Below are positions 21,562 through 33,260 of a stretch of DNA of 64,000 bases, in pieces. Positions within the stretch are counted from its first letter, which is position 1. Each line of letters opens with the position of its first letter. This DNA is from Tubulanus polymorphus (taxonomy: Eukaryota; Nemertea; Palaeonemertea; Tubulaniformes; Tubulanidae). The notes beneath the pieces are model-generated. The model was not told the DNA's origin and ran no database searches. It worked only from the letters and a program-made list of their open reading frames with translations. Location: contig NC_134029.1 of NCBI RefSeq assembly GCF_964204645.1, positions 16,944,450 through 17,008,449 of the forward strand, in the 5' to 3' direction. Both the position numbers and the translations under genes were made by a program.

Positions 21562-22713
21562 TTGTCGATTTCCCCAATAATTAGGCAGGCACAATTAGGC
21601 CTATGGGCCTAGGTAGATTGAATATACAAACAGTAGACTTAAGCTTGAATCAGATCCAGAAAGCAGGATACATTTTTACACTCCCAAATGGTCTGACATG
21701 AGTGGGCGGAGTGTACTGTAATTTATGTATAATAGGCCTTCAATTTGAAATTAGCTGACATACGATTTCAATTAAGATATTTCTGTGTTCATTAAAATTG
21801 GCAGTCCCTTCTTATAGTATTTATTCACATTCACGAAAACCTGATGACTTGTTCGCATTCAGCAGAATCGGGTGGCTTAATCATAAGTCACAGGGTCAGG
21901 GAGATGGAGTGCTCCCTGCTCTCGCACACAGACACACACACACTAGTGCAATTCAAATCCCATTATTCAATATTTAAGCTGCTGTCTATATAGGCCTAAA
22001 TATTTTCTACCCATACCACAAACACTATTATTAAATCATACGCATTGGGTCAACCTTAACACCTAGCCCAAATTTGGCCTTTTAAAAGCTACTTCTATGT
22101 GTAAGTCATGCGGGATTCGATATCGATCTCACACCAACCAGACCCGACTGCTACCACAACGCGCGGATCAAGACGAATTCCGGTCGGCTTTTAATACCAG
22201 TCGTCAGATTACGTGGAAAAATACATCATATTAGGCCTAACCGTTATATATACATACCTCTCTGAAGATTGGTCACAGAAACACACAACAAAGTCGTAAA
22301 AATGCAAGTAACGTAGAGTGGCGTCGCACGTTGTAAATAAAGAAAATGGCGTCTGAGCTAAATTGACGCATGCGCCCGAAATCTGAAAACATTGAATGGA
22401 TGTCGTAGGTCGAACCCCGATTTATAAATCCGAATCCGTGATTTATTTTGAAGCTCAAGGTCGTCGGGTAATTTGCAGGCTTTTCACGATGTACATTTAT
22501 CAATGGATGATGATTCTTGCGACATTCTTATTTCCTGTTTAGACCAAATAATTACGCGGGATTAATTCATAATCAAATATAATACGCAAATTGGAAATGG
22601 TCAGGCGCTGAGTTATATTTCTTTCATAATTGAAAATTAGGTTTATAAGCTGCTAGTAGTCGAATCTGAGAGGAGTTACATTTTATGAAAAATTTTTGGC
22701 TGGAAAGGGGAAA

Positions 22714-22716
<3 letters not shown>
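21562..22716. other. No gene recognised, part of insertion
   Basis: Remaining sequence of the insertion. The only sizeable ORF is a minus ORF of 76 codons at 22273-22503 without recognisable motifs. Confidence 0.4.

Positions 22717-22752
<36 letters not shown>
22717..22752 (+). repeat. (AAT)n microsatellite
   Basis: About a dozen uninterrupted ATA/AAT triplets just inside the right end of the insertion. Confidence 0.9.
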
Positions 22753-22798
22753 CAACAGAATTACAAGAGGGTTTCTGCGAAAGCAGCAGAAACCCTAA

Positions 22799-24833
22799 TA
22801 AAATGTACTTCGTCTCCTAAAACGTTGCAAGCGGGGCATAATCTATCGGTTCTGGGTAAATGAAGGTTTGATAATCTATTTACAGGTAGGAGATAAGACC
22901 CAATCCTGAACTGAAATAAACTGGTCACTAAATCGTCATCAAGCTGATTAATATTATAGTTTTCAAATTCAATATCCTTCTTATATTGCCTAAAATTAGT
23001 GTATAGCGAGTTATTATTCAACTTAGAATCTATCTCTTGTACGTGCTGGTCTCGGAGTACACATTTTAATTTCTTTGAGAGTGTCATAGAGTTAACCATT
23101 AATTGCTGCGTCCAAATATACGATAGACCGCAGTCATCAAAAATCTTCTTAATAAATAACAGCCAGGGGCTCTTAAACCTGTAATTAATATATAAATTGA
23201 GAGATATTTTATAAAGGATTGAACTTAGTTTAGATTGCTTGCACGATACCGTTTTAGCCCAAAAATTGATCATTCTACGATTTACGTCAATATACATAGG
23301 ATAACGCCCTAGCTCTGCCAGCACTTGCACATTATGGGAATATTTCGTAACTTTCATAATAATTTTACAGAATAAGCAGTGGAGGTTTTCTAGTAAATCG
23401 AGATTCTCATAACCTCAGATTTCGCAGCCGTATAGTGCTACAGGAGCGACACACATGTCAAATAGTTTAAGCATTACATCTATCGGAAGTTTCAAACGTC
23501 TACCCTTCTGAATAATAGAAAACATGGCTCTCATAGCTTTATCATAAAGACATTTTTTTGCTTTAGCGAAACTGCCATTCCAGTTGAATTTTACTCCAAG
23601 ATACAAATAATCTTCAACTACCTCTAACTCTGGTTACCAAACATAAATTTTCTAGAAATTTTCTTGATCCTACTTTTACTTCTAGCGAAGACTAATATTT
23701 TAGTTTTATCAACATTCACTGAAAGGCCATTGTCGGCGCAATATTCAAATAGTGTATCTAAATGTAACTGGAGAGATTTTTCATCTTCAGCAAGAATGAC
23801 TGTGTCATCTGCATAAAGGATAATGAATAAGTTAAGTAAAGTCCCTAGTTCTGGATCACAATTAAGATTCAGTTTGTCAATAAATGACAAAGTTGGATTA
23901 CTGCGCGTGAGAAAAAACTCTTCAATATCGTTTAGAAATAGGGAAAATAGAATTGGTGATAAGTTTTCGCCTTGTCGTAAGCCTCTATCTGCAGCAAAGT
24001 ATTGTGATGTGTTACCGTTAAATTTAACACATGACTTAACCGAGTTATCGATATTTTTTACTATATTTAAGAAATTCCCCGTTATGCTACTATCGATTAA
24101 TTTTCTCCACAATGTAACTCGACAAACCGAGTCAAAAGCCTTCTTAAAATCAACAAAGGCGCAAAAAAGTCTCCTTCCCTGACAAAGGTACAATTCGACA
24201 ATAGTTTTCAGTGTATAAATATGATCAATAGTTGAATATTTTGGTCTAAAACCGGCTTGGGCCTCGCTAATTATATCATTTGAATCTAGGAAAGCTGACA
24301 GTCTATGATTAAATATACTAGTGAACAATTTACCTAGACAACTAACTAACGTAATACCTCGATAATTATCAGGATTAGTGGGGTCGCCTTTCTTCTTAAA
24401 AATAGGTTTGATTACTCCTACGGACCATGTTTCTGGAACATGTCCAGTTTTAAATACTAGATTGAATAGGTTTTGTAGTATGTTAACCAAACAGGGATAA
24501 CGGCTAAATTTTAATAACTCATTAGTGATTCCATCGATACCAGAAGCCTTATTGTTTTTTAAGAAAGAGATAGCTTTAGTTACTTCATCGACAGTTATGT
24601 CGCAGTTAAGAATATGATTGTCATAGACAGGAGGTTCATCACCCGTATGTTCTACATGATCGTTTATTCCGTTTGCATCGTTTAAATCATTTAGTTGCAT
24701 AAAATGTTCGAAGATATCAATATCAATATTAGCATTACTGTGTTTTGCACCAGTCGCGGAATTTAGCATCGCCCAGTACTTTTTCGGATTATTGATTTCG
24801 CAATCTCTTAGTTCTTTGATAAAAGCTTCTTTT
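22799..24833 (-). pseudogene. LINE A copy 1, main part (5'-truncated)
   Basis: Continuation of the copy split by the insertion. It encodes the reverse transcriptase (ILYADDT, VDFKKAFDS, NYRGITLVSCLGKL) and the C-terminal zinc-like motif CPAC...HF. Lesions are the same as in the other two copies: a frame break after FMFGNQ at 23624 and a TGA in place of Trp after YGCEI at 23415. The N-terminal endonuclease is absent because the duplicated segment stops inside the ORF. Confidence 0.88.
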
Positions 24834-25772
24834 CTGAAACAAGTCAAATGTATGCTGTGTCGTATGTGCTTCATTTTTGAGAGCAGAGGATGCTGTTTTG
24901 TTTGATCGAATCGATCAGATCAGATCGAGTGAGTCGTCGACGTCGTCAGAGACGAGTTGAGGCAGGCTGGCTAACGAAAAGTTTGTTTTTAACCACTGAC
25001 GATTTGACTTTTAAAGTTTATCATAGGATTCGGTTAAATTACCTTTACAAACAGTCTCTACTCTTAAGTCAGTTAGGGAAGTTCGCAGGTTGAATGAATA
25101 GCTGTAAAAACTTTGGCCGAATAGGCCTAAAATCTAACACTTTTCTGTCATTTTTTCAACCGAGCAACCAGTAATGACGTCAAACGGGGAACGCCCAGGA
25201 CTTCTTTGAGTGTGCAGTCGGCTATGGTTTGTTCATATACGCGAAGTATCTGTCAAATAATTCAATTCAATAAACTCTTTATTGGCGCTATTGCACTTTC
25301 GTACCCCCCTACCAAAAATTTTTATTTCTGTATATTATTATTCAGGGAGGTCTGTAGAGTCAAAATAAATTACTTTTGACAAAAAATAATTTTTTTCTAA
25401 GCCAAAATTCTGATAATTTAGGGCCAATTTCCTCGATTCAAACCGACAGGTCGGCCATGTTTCCGCACTAATTACCACCTAAAAACATCTGAATAAATAT
25501 ATCTCAATAAATTTAATTGAATTGAATTGACAAAATTTCGTTTTTGGGCATATAACTTTTCTTCATCAGAACATCTTTAAATCAATAGCTAAGTATGAAA
25601 ATAATGCAATCATACGCGTTATTTTCAGAGATGGTTATGTTTGAAAACATGGTTTTTGCTAAGTTTTTATGTAGTTTTTATGTCATGACATTTCAGTGGA
25701 GGGTTAGCAACTTTGATTGACATCCAATATGGCGTTGTTGACGTGCAAAAGGTAGAAAGTTTCTAATGTCCG

Positions 25773-28143
25773 ATACGAATACGAATACGAATACGAATAT
25801 TTATTTGCACTCCAACCATTTCCATGGTATATGGAGGAAAACAGTATTTACAATAATTACATAAACAGTAATAAAAGCTACAAAACTTAATTAACTGGTC
25901 TCACACTTGTGTACAAAATATACTATTTACTATTTACAATACATATATTTACAATACATACACTACCGGAGGGATTTATATACATCTAGACCTATTTTGA
26001 TGAATTTAGCCATATTTAAAGTTGGATTTTTTAATACATCTAAGTTCCGAAAGGTATTAATATCTAAGTGGTTTTCACGGGGTTCGGTAAGCAAATTACA
26101 ATCGAAAATAAAATGTACTTCGTCTCCTAAAACGTTGCAAGCGGGGCATAATCTATCGGTTCTGGGTAAATGAAGGTTTGATAATCTATTTACAGGTAGG
26201 AGATAAGACCCAATCCTGAACTGAAATAAACTGGTCACTAAATCGTCATCAAGCTGATTAATATTATAGTTTTCAAATTCAATATCCTTCTTATATTGCC
26301 TAAAATTAGTGTATAGCGAGTTATTATTCAACTTAGAATCTATCTCTTGTACGTGCTGGTCTCGGAGTACACATTTTAATTTCTTTGAGAGTGTCATAGA
26401 GTTAACCATTAATTGCTGCGTCCAAATATACGATAGACCGCAGTCATCAAAAATCTTCTTAATAAATAACAGCCAGGGGCTCTTAAACCTGTAATTAATA
26501 TATAAATTGAGAGATATTTTATAAAGGATTGAACTTAGTTTAGATTGCTTGCACGATACCGTTTTAGCCCAAAAATTGATCATTCTACGATTTACGTCAA
26601 TATACATAGGATAACGCCCTAGCTCTGCCAGCACTTGCACATTATGGGAATATTTCGTAACTTTCATAATAATTTTACAGAATAAGCAGTGGAGGTTTTC
26701 TAGTAAATCGAGATTCTCATAACCTCAGATTTCGCAGCCGTATAGTGCTACAGGAGCGACACACATGTCAAATAGTTTAAGCATTACATCTATCGGAAGT
26801 TTCAAACGTCTACCCTTCTGAATAATAGAAAACATGGCTCTCATAGCTTTATCATAAAGACATTTTTTTGCTTTAGCGAAACTGCCATTCCAGTTGAATT
26901 TTACTCCAAGATACAAATAATCTTCAACTACCTCTAACTCTGGTTACCAAACATAAATTTTCTAGAAATTTTCTTGATCCTACTTTTACTTCTAGCGAAG
27001 ACTAATATTTTAGTTTTATCAACATTCACTGAAAGGCCATTGTCGGCGCAATATTCAAATAGTGTATCTAAATGTAACTGGAGAGATTTTTCATCTTCAG
27101 CAAGAATGACTGTGTCATCTGCATAAAGGATAATGAATAAGTTAAGTAAAGTCCCTAGTTCTGGATCACAATTAAGATTCAGTTTGTCAATAAATGACAA
27201 AGTTGGATTACTGCGCGTGAGAAAAAACTCTTCAATATCGTTTAGAAATAGGGAAAATAGAATTGGTGATAAGTTTTCGCCTTGTCGTAAGCCTCTATCT
27301 GCAGCAAAGTATTGTGATGTGTTACCGTTAAATTTAACACATGACTTAACCGAGTTATCGATATTTTTTACTATATTTAAGAAATTCCCCGTTATGCTAC
27401 TATCGATTAATTTTCTCCACAATGTAACTCGACAAACCGAGTCAAAAGCCTTCTTAAAATCAACAAAGGCGCAAAAAAGTCTCCTTCCCTGACAAAGGTA
27501 CAATTCGACAATAGTTTTCAGTGTATAAATATGATCAATAGTTGAATATTTTGGTCTAAAACCGGCTTGGGCCTCGCTAATTATATCATTTGAATCTAGG
27601 AAAGCTGACAGTCTATGATTAAATATACTAGTGAACAATTTACCTAGACAACTAACTAACGTAATACCTCGATAATTATCAGGATTAGTGGGGTCGCCTT
27701 TCTTCTTAAAAATAGGTTTGATTACTCCTACGGACCATGTTTCTGGAACATGTCCAGTTTTAAATACTAGATTGAATAGGTTTTGTAGTATGTTAACCAA
27801 ACAGGGATAACGGCTAAATTTTAATAACTCATTAGTGATTCCATCGATACCAGAAGCCTTATTGTTTTTTAAGAAAGAGATAGCTTTAGTTACTTCATCG
27901 ACAGTTATGTCGCAGTTAAGAATATGATTGTCATAGACAGGAGGTTCATCACCCGTATGTTCTACATGATCGTTTATTCCGTTTGCATCGTTTAAATCAT
28001 TTAGTTGCATAAAATGTTCGAAGATATCAATATCAATATTAGCATTACTGTGTTTTGCACCAGTCGCGGAATTTAGCATCGCCCAGTACTTTTTCGGATT
28101 ATTGATTTCGCAATCTCTTAGTTCTTTGATAAAAGCTTCTTTT
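25773..28143 (-). pseudogene. LINE A copy 2 (5'-truncated)
   Basis: Second unit of the triplication, without the insertion. RT ORF at 26934-28184 (its first codons come from the flank), then the same frame break and the same Trp-to-stop codon. The C-terminal ORF at 25963-26667 ends after a C-x2-C...H...C finger (CPACNVLGDEVHFIFDC). It ends in the ATTCGT tail. Confidence 0.9.
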
Positions 28144-29082
28144 CTGAAACAAGTCAAATGTATGCTGTGTCGTATGTGCTTCATTTTTGAGAGCAGAGGA
28201 TGCTGTTTTGTTTGATCGAATCGATCAGATCAGATCGAGTGAGTCGTCGACGTCGTCAGAGACGAGTTGAGGCAGGCTGGCTAACGAAAAGTTTGTTTTT
28301 AACCACTGACGATTTGACTTTTAAAGTTTATCATAGGATTCGGTTAAATTACCTTTACAAACAGTCTCTACTCTTAAGTCAGTTAGGGAAGTTCGCAGGT
28401 TGAATGAATAGCTGTAAAAACTTTGGCCGAATAGGCCTAAAATCTAACACTTTTCTGTCATTTTTTCAACCGAGCAACCAGTAATGACGTCAAACGGGGA
28501 ACGCCCAGGACTTCTTTGAGTGTGCAGTCGGCTATGGTTTGTTCATATACGCGAAGTATCTGTCAAATAATTCAATTCAATAAACTCTTTATTGGCGCTA
28601 TTGCACTTTCGTACCCCCCTACCAAAAATTTTTATTTCTGTATATTATTATTCAGGGAGGTCTGTAGAGTCAAAATAAATTACTTTTGACAAAAAATAAT
28701 TTTTTTCTAAGCCAAAATTCTGATAATTTAGGGCCAATTTCCTCGATTCAAACCGACAGGTCGGCCATGTTTCCGCACTAATTACCACCTAAAAACATCT
28801 GAATAAATATATCTCAATAAATTTAATTGAATTGAATTGACAAAATTTCGTTTTTGGGCATATAACTTTTCTTCATCAGAACATCTTTAAATCAATAGCT
28901 AAGTATGAAAATAATGCAATCATACGCGTTATTTTCAGAGATGGTTATGTTTGAAAACATGGTTTTTGCTAAGTTTTTATGTAGTTTTTATGTCATGACA
29001 TTTCAGTGGAGGGTTAGCAACTTTGATTGACATCCAATATGGCGTTGTTGACGTGCAAAAGGTAGAAAGTTTCTAATGTCCG

Positions 29083-32000
29083 ATACGAATACGAATACGA
29101 ATACGAATATTTATTTGCACTCCAACCATTTCCATGGTATATGGAGGAAAACAGTATTTACAATAATTACATAAACAGTAATAAAAGCTACAAAACTTAA
29201 TTAACTGGTCTCACACTTGTGTACAAAATATACTATTTACTATTTACAATACATATATTTACAATACATACACTACCGGAGGGATTTATATACATCTAGA
29301 CCTATTTTGATGAATTTAGCCATATTTAAAGTTGGATTTTTTAATACATCTAAGTTCCGAAAGGTATTAATATCTAAGTGGTTTTCACGGGGTTCGGTAA
29401 GCAAATTACAATCGAAAATAAAATGTACTTCGTCTCCTAAAACGTTGCAAGCGGGGCATAATCTATCGGTTCTGGGTAAATGAAGGTTTGATAATCTATT
29501 TACAGGTAGGAGATAAGACCCAATCCTGAACTGAAATAAACTGGTCACTAAATCGTCATCAAGCTGATTAATATTATAGTTTTCAAATTCAATATCCTTC
29601 TTATATTGCCTAAAATTAGTGTATAGCGAGTTATTATTCAACTTAGAATCTATCTCTTGTACGTGCTGGTCTCGGAGTACACATTTTAATTTCTTTGAGA
29701 GTGTCATAGAGTTAACCATTAATTGCTGCGTCCAAATATACGATAGACCGCAGTCATCAAAAATCTTCTTAATAAATAACAGCCAGGGGCTCTTAAACCT
29801 GTAATTAATATATAAATTGAGAGATATTTTATAAAGGATTGAACTTAGTTTAGATTGCTTGCACGATACCGTTTTAGCCCAAAAATTGATCATTCTACGA
29901 TTTACGTCAATATACATAGGATAACGCCCTAGCTCTGCCAGCACTTGCACATTATGGGAATATTTCGTAACTTTCATAATAATTTTACAGAATAAGCAGT
30001 GGAGGTTTTCTAGTAAATCGAGATTCTCATAACCTCAGATTTCGCAGCCGTATAGTGCTACAGGAGCGACACACATGTCAAATAGTTTAAGCATTACATC
30101 TATCGGAAGTTTCAAACGTCTACCCTTCTGAATAATAGAAAACATGGCTCTCATAGCTTTATCATAAAGACATTTTTTTGCTTTAGCGAAACTGCCATTC
30201 CAGTTGAATTTTACTCCAAGATACAAATAATCTTCAACTACCTCTAACTCTGGTTACCAAACATAAATTTTCTAGAAATTTTCTTGATCCTACTTTTACT
30301 TCTAGCGAAGACTAATATTTTAGTTTTATCAACATTCACTGAAAGGCCATTGTCGGCGCAATATTCAAATAGTGTATCTAAATGTAACTGGAGAGATTTT
30401 TCATCTTCAGCAAGAATGACTGTGTCATCTGCATAAAGGATAATGAATAAGTTAAGTAAAGTCCCTAGTTCTGGATCACAATTAAGATTCAGTTTGTCAA
30501 TAAATGACAAAGTTGGATTACTGCGCGTGAGAAAAAACTCTTCAATATCGTTTAGAAATAGGGAAAATAGAATTGGTGATAAGTTTTCGCCTTGTCGTAA
30601 GCCTCTATCTGCAGCAAAGTATTGTGATGTGTTACCGTTAAATTTAACACATGACTTAACCGAGTTATCGATATTTTTTACTATATTTAAGAAATTCCCC
30701 GTTATGCTACTATCGATTAATTTTCTCCACAATGTAACTCGACAAACCGAGTCAAAAGCCTTCTTAAAATCAACAAAGGCGCAAAAAAGTCTCCTTCCCT
30801 GACAAAGGTACAATTCGACAATAGTTTTCAGTGTATAAATATGATCAATAGTTGAATATTTTGGTCTAAAACCGGCTTGGGCCTCGCTAATTATATCATT
30901 TGAATCTAGGAAAGCTGACAGTCTATGATTAAATATACTAGTGAACAATTTACCTAGACAACTAACTAACGTAATACCTCGATAATTATCAGGATTAGTG
31001 GGGTCGCCTTTCTTCTTAAAAATAGGTTTGATTACTCCTACGGACCATGTTTCTGGAACATGTCCAGTTTTAAATACTAGATTGAATAGGTTTTGTAGTA
31101 TGTTAACCAAACAGGGATAACGGCTAAATTTTAATAACTCATTAGTGATTCCATCGATACCAGAAGCCTTATTGTTTTTTAAGAAAGAGATAGCTTTAGT
31201 TACTTCATCGACAGTTATGTCGCAGTTAAGAATATGATTGTCATAGACAGGAGGTTCATCACCCGTATGTTCTACATGATCGTTTATTCCGTTTGCATCG
31301 TTTAAATCATTTAGTTGCATAAAATGTTCGAAGATATCAATATCAATATTAGCATTACTGTGTTTTGCACCAGTCGCGGAATTTAGCATCGCCCAGTACT
31401 TTTTCGGATTATTGATTTCGCAATCTCTTAGTTCTTTGATAAAAGCTTCTTTTTGTTTTTTCTTACTTTCTCGGATAATTCTTTTGTATTTCTTGGATGA
31501 GTTTTTAAGAGCGTCAAAGTTAGAAGGGGTTGGACGGCCCCTATTACGGCTTTTCCTATAATTATATTCTTTTCGCGCATCCCTACAGCTCCGGCCATAC
31601 CACTTATTACGAACTGGGGTTCTAAGACTCCTACTTTTCCTGTGATACATCAAATTACATTCTTCTGCACTTTCTAACAAGGAAGATACAAATCTATCAG
31701 TGAGCTCATTTATATTGTTCGGAGACTGGCTAACTAGGTCCTGTAGTCCATTCAAAAGTAGATCATTAAGGCCAATATCACATAATTTAGATTCAACTTT
31801 CGTGAAAAACTGATCCGATCTATCATTGTCCCACCAAATTGAAGGCTTTTCGTTTACTTGTTCATGGTTCTCATTATCAGCAACAATAGGGACCTTAGAA
31901 TTCTTAAGTAAACATAGTCTAAGTGGACTGTGCCCATCAGACAGTAAAGATTCAAATGGCATTATCTGGAAATCATAAACAGATTCAAAAAGGTCAATAT

Positions 32001-33034
32001 CACATACAAAATAATCAATAACACTAGTTTCCCTAAAAGTATAATTACCAGACTGGTCACCACCACATCTGCCATTAAGTATAATCAAAGAATGGTTCTT
32101 ACAAAGATCAATTAGCTGATAGCCGATATTATTAGTTCTTTTGTCTTGATTGTTTCTAATAGCTGGGATATCAAAGTTAATTAAAAGCTGTGAGTCAATA
32201 GCAGGGTGTAAATCGTCCTCTATTGTCTGGTTATCAGGTTCTAGAAAGTCTGGTACACATGAGCTGTGAGCATTAAAGTCACCCGTAATTAGCACGTTAA
32301 AATCGTTTTCAATCTTTAGCTGTAATAATTCCAACTCTATTTCACTAATTGCTCTATTCGAATAATATTTACTTGTTTCAGGGGGAATATAATCCACTCC
32401 TAAAAGTATGTTTTTATTGAACTTAAACAAATCCTTATCTAAACAGTACCAAGATACAAATGGGCACTCAGTAAGTATTGGATCTATCATACTATCTAAA
32501 CAACGCCTATAAATGATACCGATTCCACCCGATTTCCTGTTCGAAATTTTCTCCCTGTTTTTAAAATGTGATACATATGAATCAGGCAAATCATGACTTA
32601 GATTCCCATCTACATCGTCGAGGTGGGTTTCAGATAAACAAATGAGATCATAGCTACGAATAAAATCTTCAAATTCAGGGACACCGAGTTTACTATTAAT
32701 ACCACATATATTGAGACTCGCAAAGTTGATACTTTTGATTGGTTGATTATTATCGACGTCTAATTTGTTTTCTTCACTAATGCTAGCATAATAAGTGTCT
32801 AATTGGATACCTTCAACGTTTTCAAGAGGGGAGACATCTTCAATTAAATTATCAATTACATCATAATCATTATTTTCACTATTTACATCTGAGTCATTAT
32901 TTACATCACGATCATTAATTTCACTATTTACATCAGGATAATCACAGAAAAGAGTAAAACTATCTACATAGTCCAGAGCATAGCACCGACCTTTCGAGAG
33001 CAACACTATTCGTTCGAGACATTCGATGCGTTTT
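29083..33034 (-). mobile_element. LINE A copy 3, non-LTR retrotransposon with intact EN-RT start
   Basis: The 920-codon ORF at 30244-33006 has an acidic D/N-rich start. An exonuclease/endonuclease/phosphatase-type nuclease follows at about residues 95-365 (GDFNAH, VIDYFVCD, LSDGH), then an RT at about 560-860 (LKNNKASGIDGI, ILYADDTVILAE). Past the frame break at 30244 the C-terminal pieces lie at 30035-30226 and 29273-29977, ending with a CPAC...HF...C zinc-like motif. There is no RNase H. Because of the frame break and the TGA at 30035 this copy cannot make the full protein. The clade is not assigned. No ORF1 is present, so the 5' end is probably truncated where it meets the LINE B tail. Confidence 0.9.
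30244..33006 (-). CDS. LINE A endonuclease-reverse transcriptase ORF
   Basis: The longest ORF in the window. The nuclease nicks target DNA and the RT copies element RNA at the nick (family knowledge). Catalytic landmarks visible are GDFNAH and SDGH in the nuclease and YADD in the RT. The true protein would continue about 270 residues beyond the frame break. The start ATG at 33006 is only about 30 bases from the element's 5' boundary, so an upstream part may be lost. Confidence 0.85.
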   Translation of the reverse strand: MLLSKGRCYALDYVDSFTLFCDYPDVNSEINDRDVNNDSDVNSENNDYDVIDNLIEDVSPLENVEGIQLDTYYASISEENKLDVDNNQPIKSINFASLNICGINSKLGVPEFEDFIRSYDLICLSETHLDDVDGNLSHDLPDSYVSHFKNREKISNRKSGGIGIIYRRCLDSMIDPILTECPFVSWYCLDKDLFKFNKNILLGVDYIPPETSKYYSNRAISEIELELLQLKIENDFNVLITGDFNAHSSCVPDFLEPDNQTIEDDLHPAIDSQLLINFDIPAIRNNQDKRTNNIGYQLIDLCKNHSLIILNGRCGGDQSGNYTFRETSVIDYFVCDIDLFESVYDFQIMPFESLLSDGHSPLRLCLLKNSKVPIVADNENHEQVNEKPSIWWDNDRSDQFFTKVESKLCDIGLNDLLLNGLQDLVSQSPNNINELTDRFVSSLLESAEECNLMYHRKSRSLRTPVRNKWYGRSCRDARKEYNYRKSRNRGRPTPSNFDALKNSSKKYKRIIRESKKKQKEAFIKELRDCEINNPKKYWAMLNSATGAKHSNANIDIDIFEHFMQLNDLNDANGINDHVEHTGDEPPVYDNHILNCDITVDEVTKAISFLKNNKASGIDGITNELLKFSRYPCLVNILQNLFNLVFKTGHVPETWSVGVIKPIFKKKGDPTNPDNYRGITLVSCLGKLFTSIFNHRLSAFLDSNDIISEAQAGFRPKYSTIDHIYTLKTIVELYLCQGRRLFCAFVDFKKAFDSVCRVTLWRKLIDSSITGNFLNIVKNIDNSVKSCVKFNGNTSQYFAADRGLRQGENLSPILFSLFLNDIEEFFLTRSNPTLSFIDKLNLNCDPELGTLLNLFIILYADDTVILAEDEKSLQLHLDTLFEYCADNGLSVNVDKTKILVFARSKSRIKKISRKFMFGNQS

Positions 33035-33260
33035 TTAGGTTGAGGTTTAGGTTTATTTATTTCGCTCTAACCAAACATTGGTACATAGAGGTTACAAGAA
33101 TTTGTACAATAAAATTTATAATTTACAAAACTTAAAAACAAGAAAACAGAGATACACATAGAATAATAATAGAGATAACAGATATGTATACATGAATTTT
33201 ACTTAAGTAGCTTGAGACCAGCATTTACAAATCTTGCGAGATTAATTAATATTTTGTTAT

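Larger units (their letters stand above)
16166..22798 (-). mobile_element. 6.6-kb Helitron-like insertion carrying a protease polyprotein gene
   Basis: Inserted between an A and a T of LINE A (compare 26100-26115). The right end is GCAGAAACCCTAA followed by host T, which fits the Helitron 3' signature CTRR|T. A hairpin (GGGTTTCTGC / GCAGAAACCC, 22769-22795) sits immediately before it. The left end holds a small hairpin (GCTGCATAGCAGC) and GGGTTTCTGC at 16190, which is an inverted match to the right end. There is no target duplication beyond an ambiguous AA. The left end lacks the canonical TC, and no Rep or helicase is encoded here. It is therefore a non-autonomous or Helentron-like member at best. 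The carried gene's domains are known from Helitron/PIF1-helicase polyproteins. Confidence 0.6.
14903..31453. repeat. Tandem triplication of a 3,310-bp unit
   Basis: Units start at TGAAACAAGTCAAATG at 14903, 24835 and 28145. Each is about 0.93 kb of non-LINE flank followed by about 2.37 kb of the 3' part of LINE A (minus orientation). Units 2 and 3 are exactly 3,310 bp apart, and long ORF translations are identical in all three. Unit 1 lacks an 11-bp direct duplication (TAGTTTTTATG, present at about 25670 and 28980) and is split by a 6,633-bp insertion. The spacing 9,932 equals 3,310 minus 11 plus 6,633. At 24834 and 28144 the LINE is joined back to the unit start with one extra base. Unit 3 runs on into the complete LINE. 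Confidence 0.92.

Noticed and set aside
16166-22798. Interpretation of the polyprotein as a viral gene because of the herpesvirus-type protease fold
   Set aside because: No other viral gene nearby; the gene has an intron and lies within a transposon-like insertion with Helitron-like 3' end.
22999-23184. Small plus-strand ORFs recurring at 3,310-bp spacing (also 23823-24182)
   Set aside because: Antisense shadows of the LINE A reverse transcriptase.
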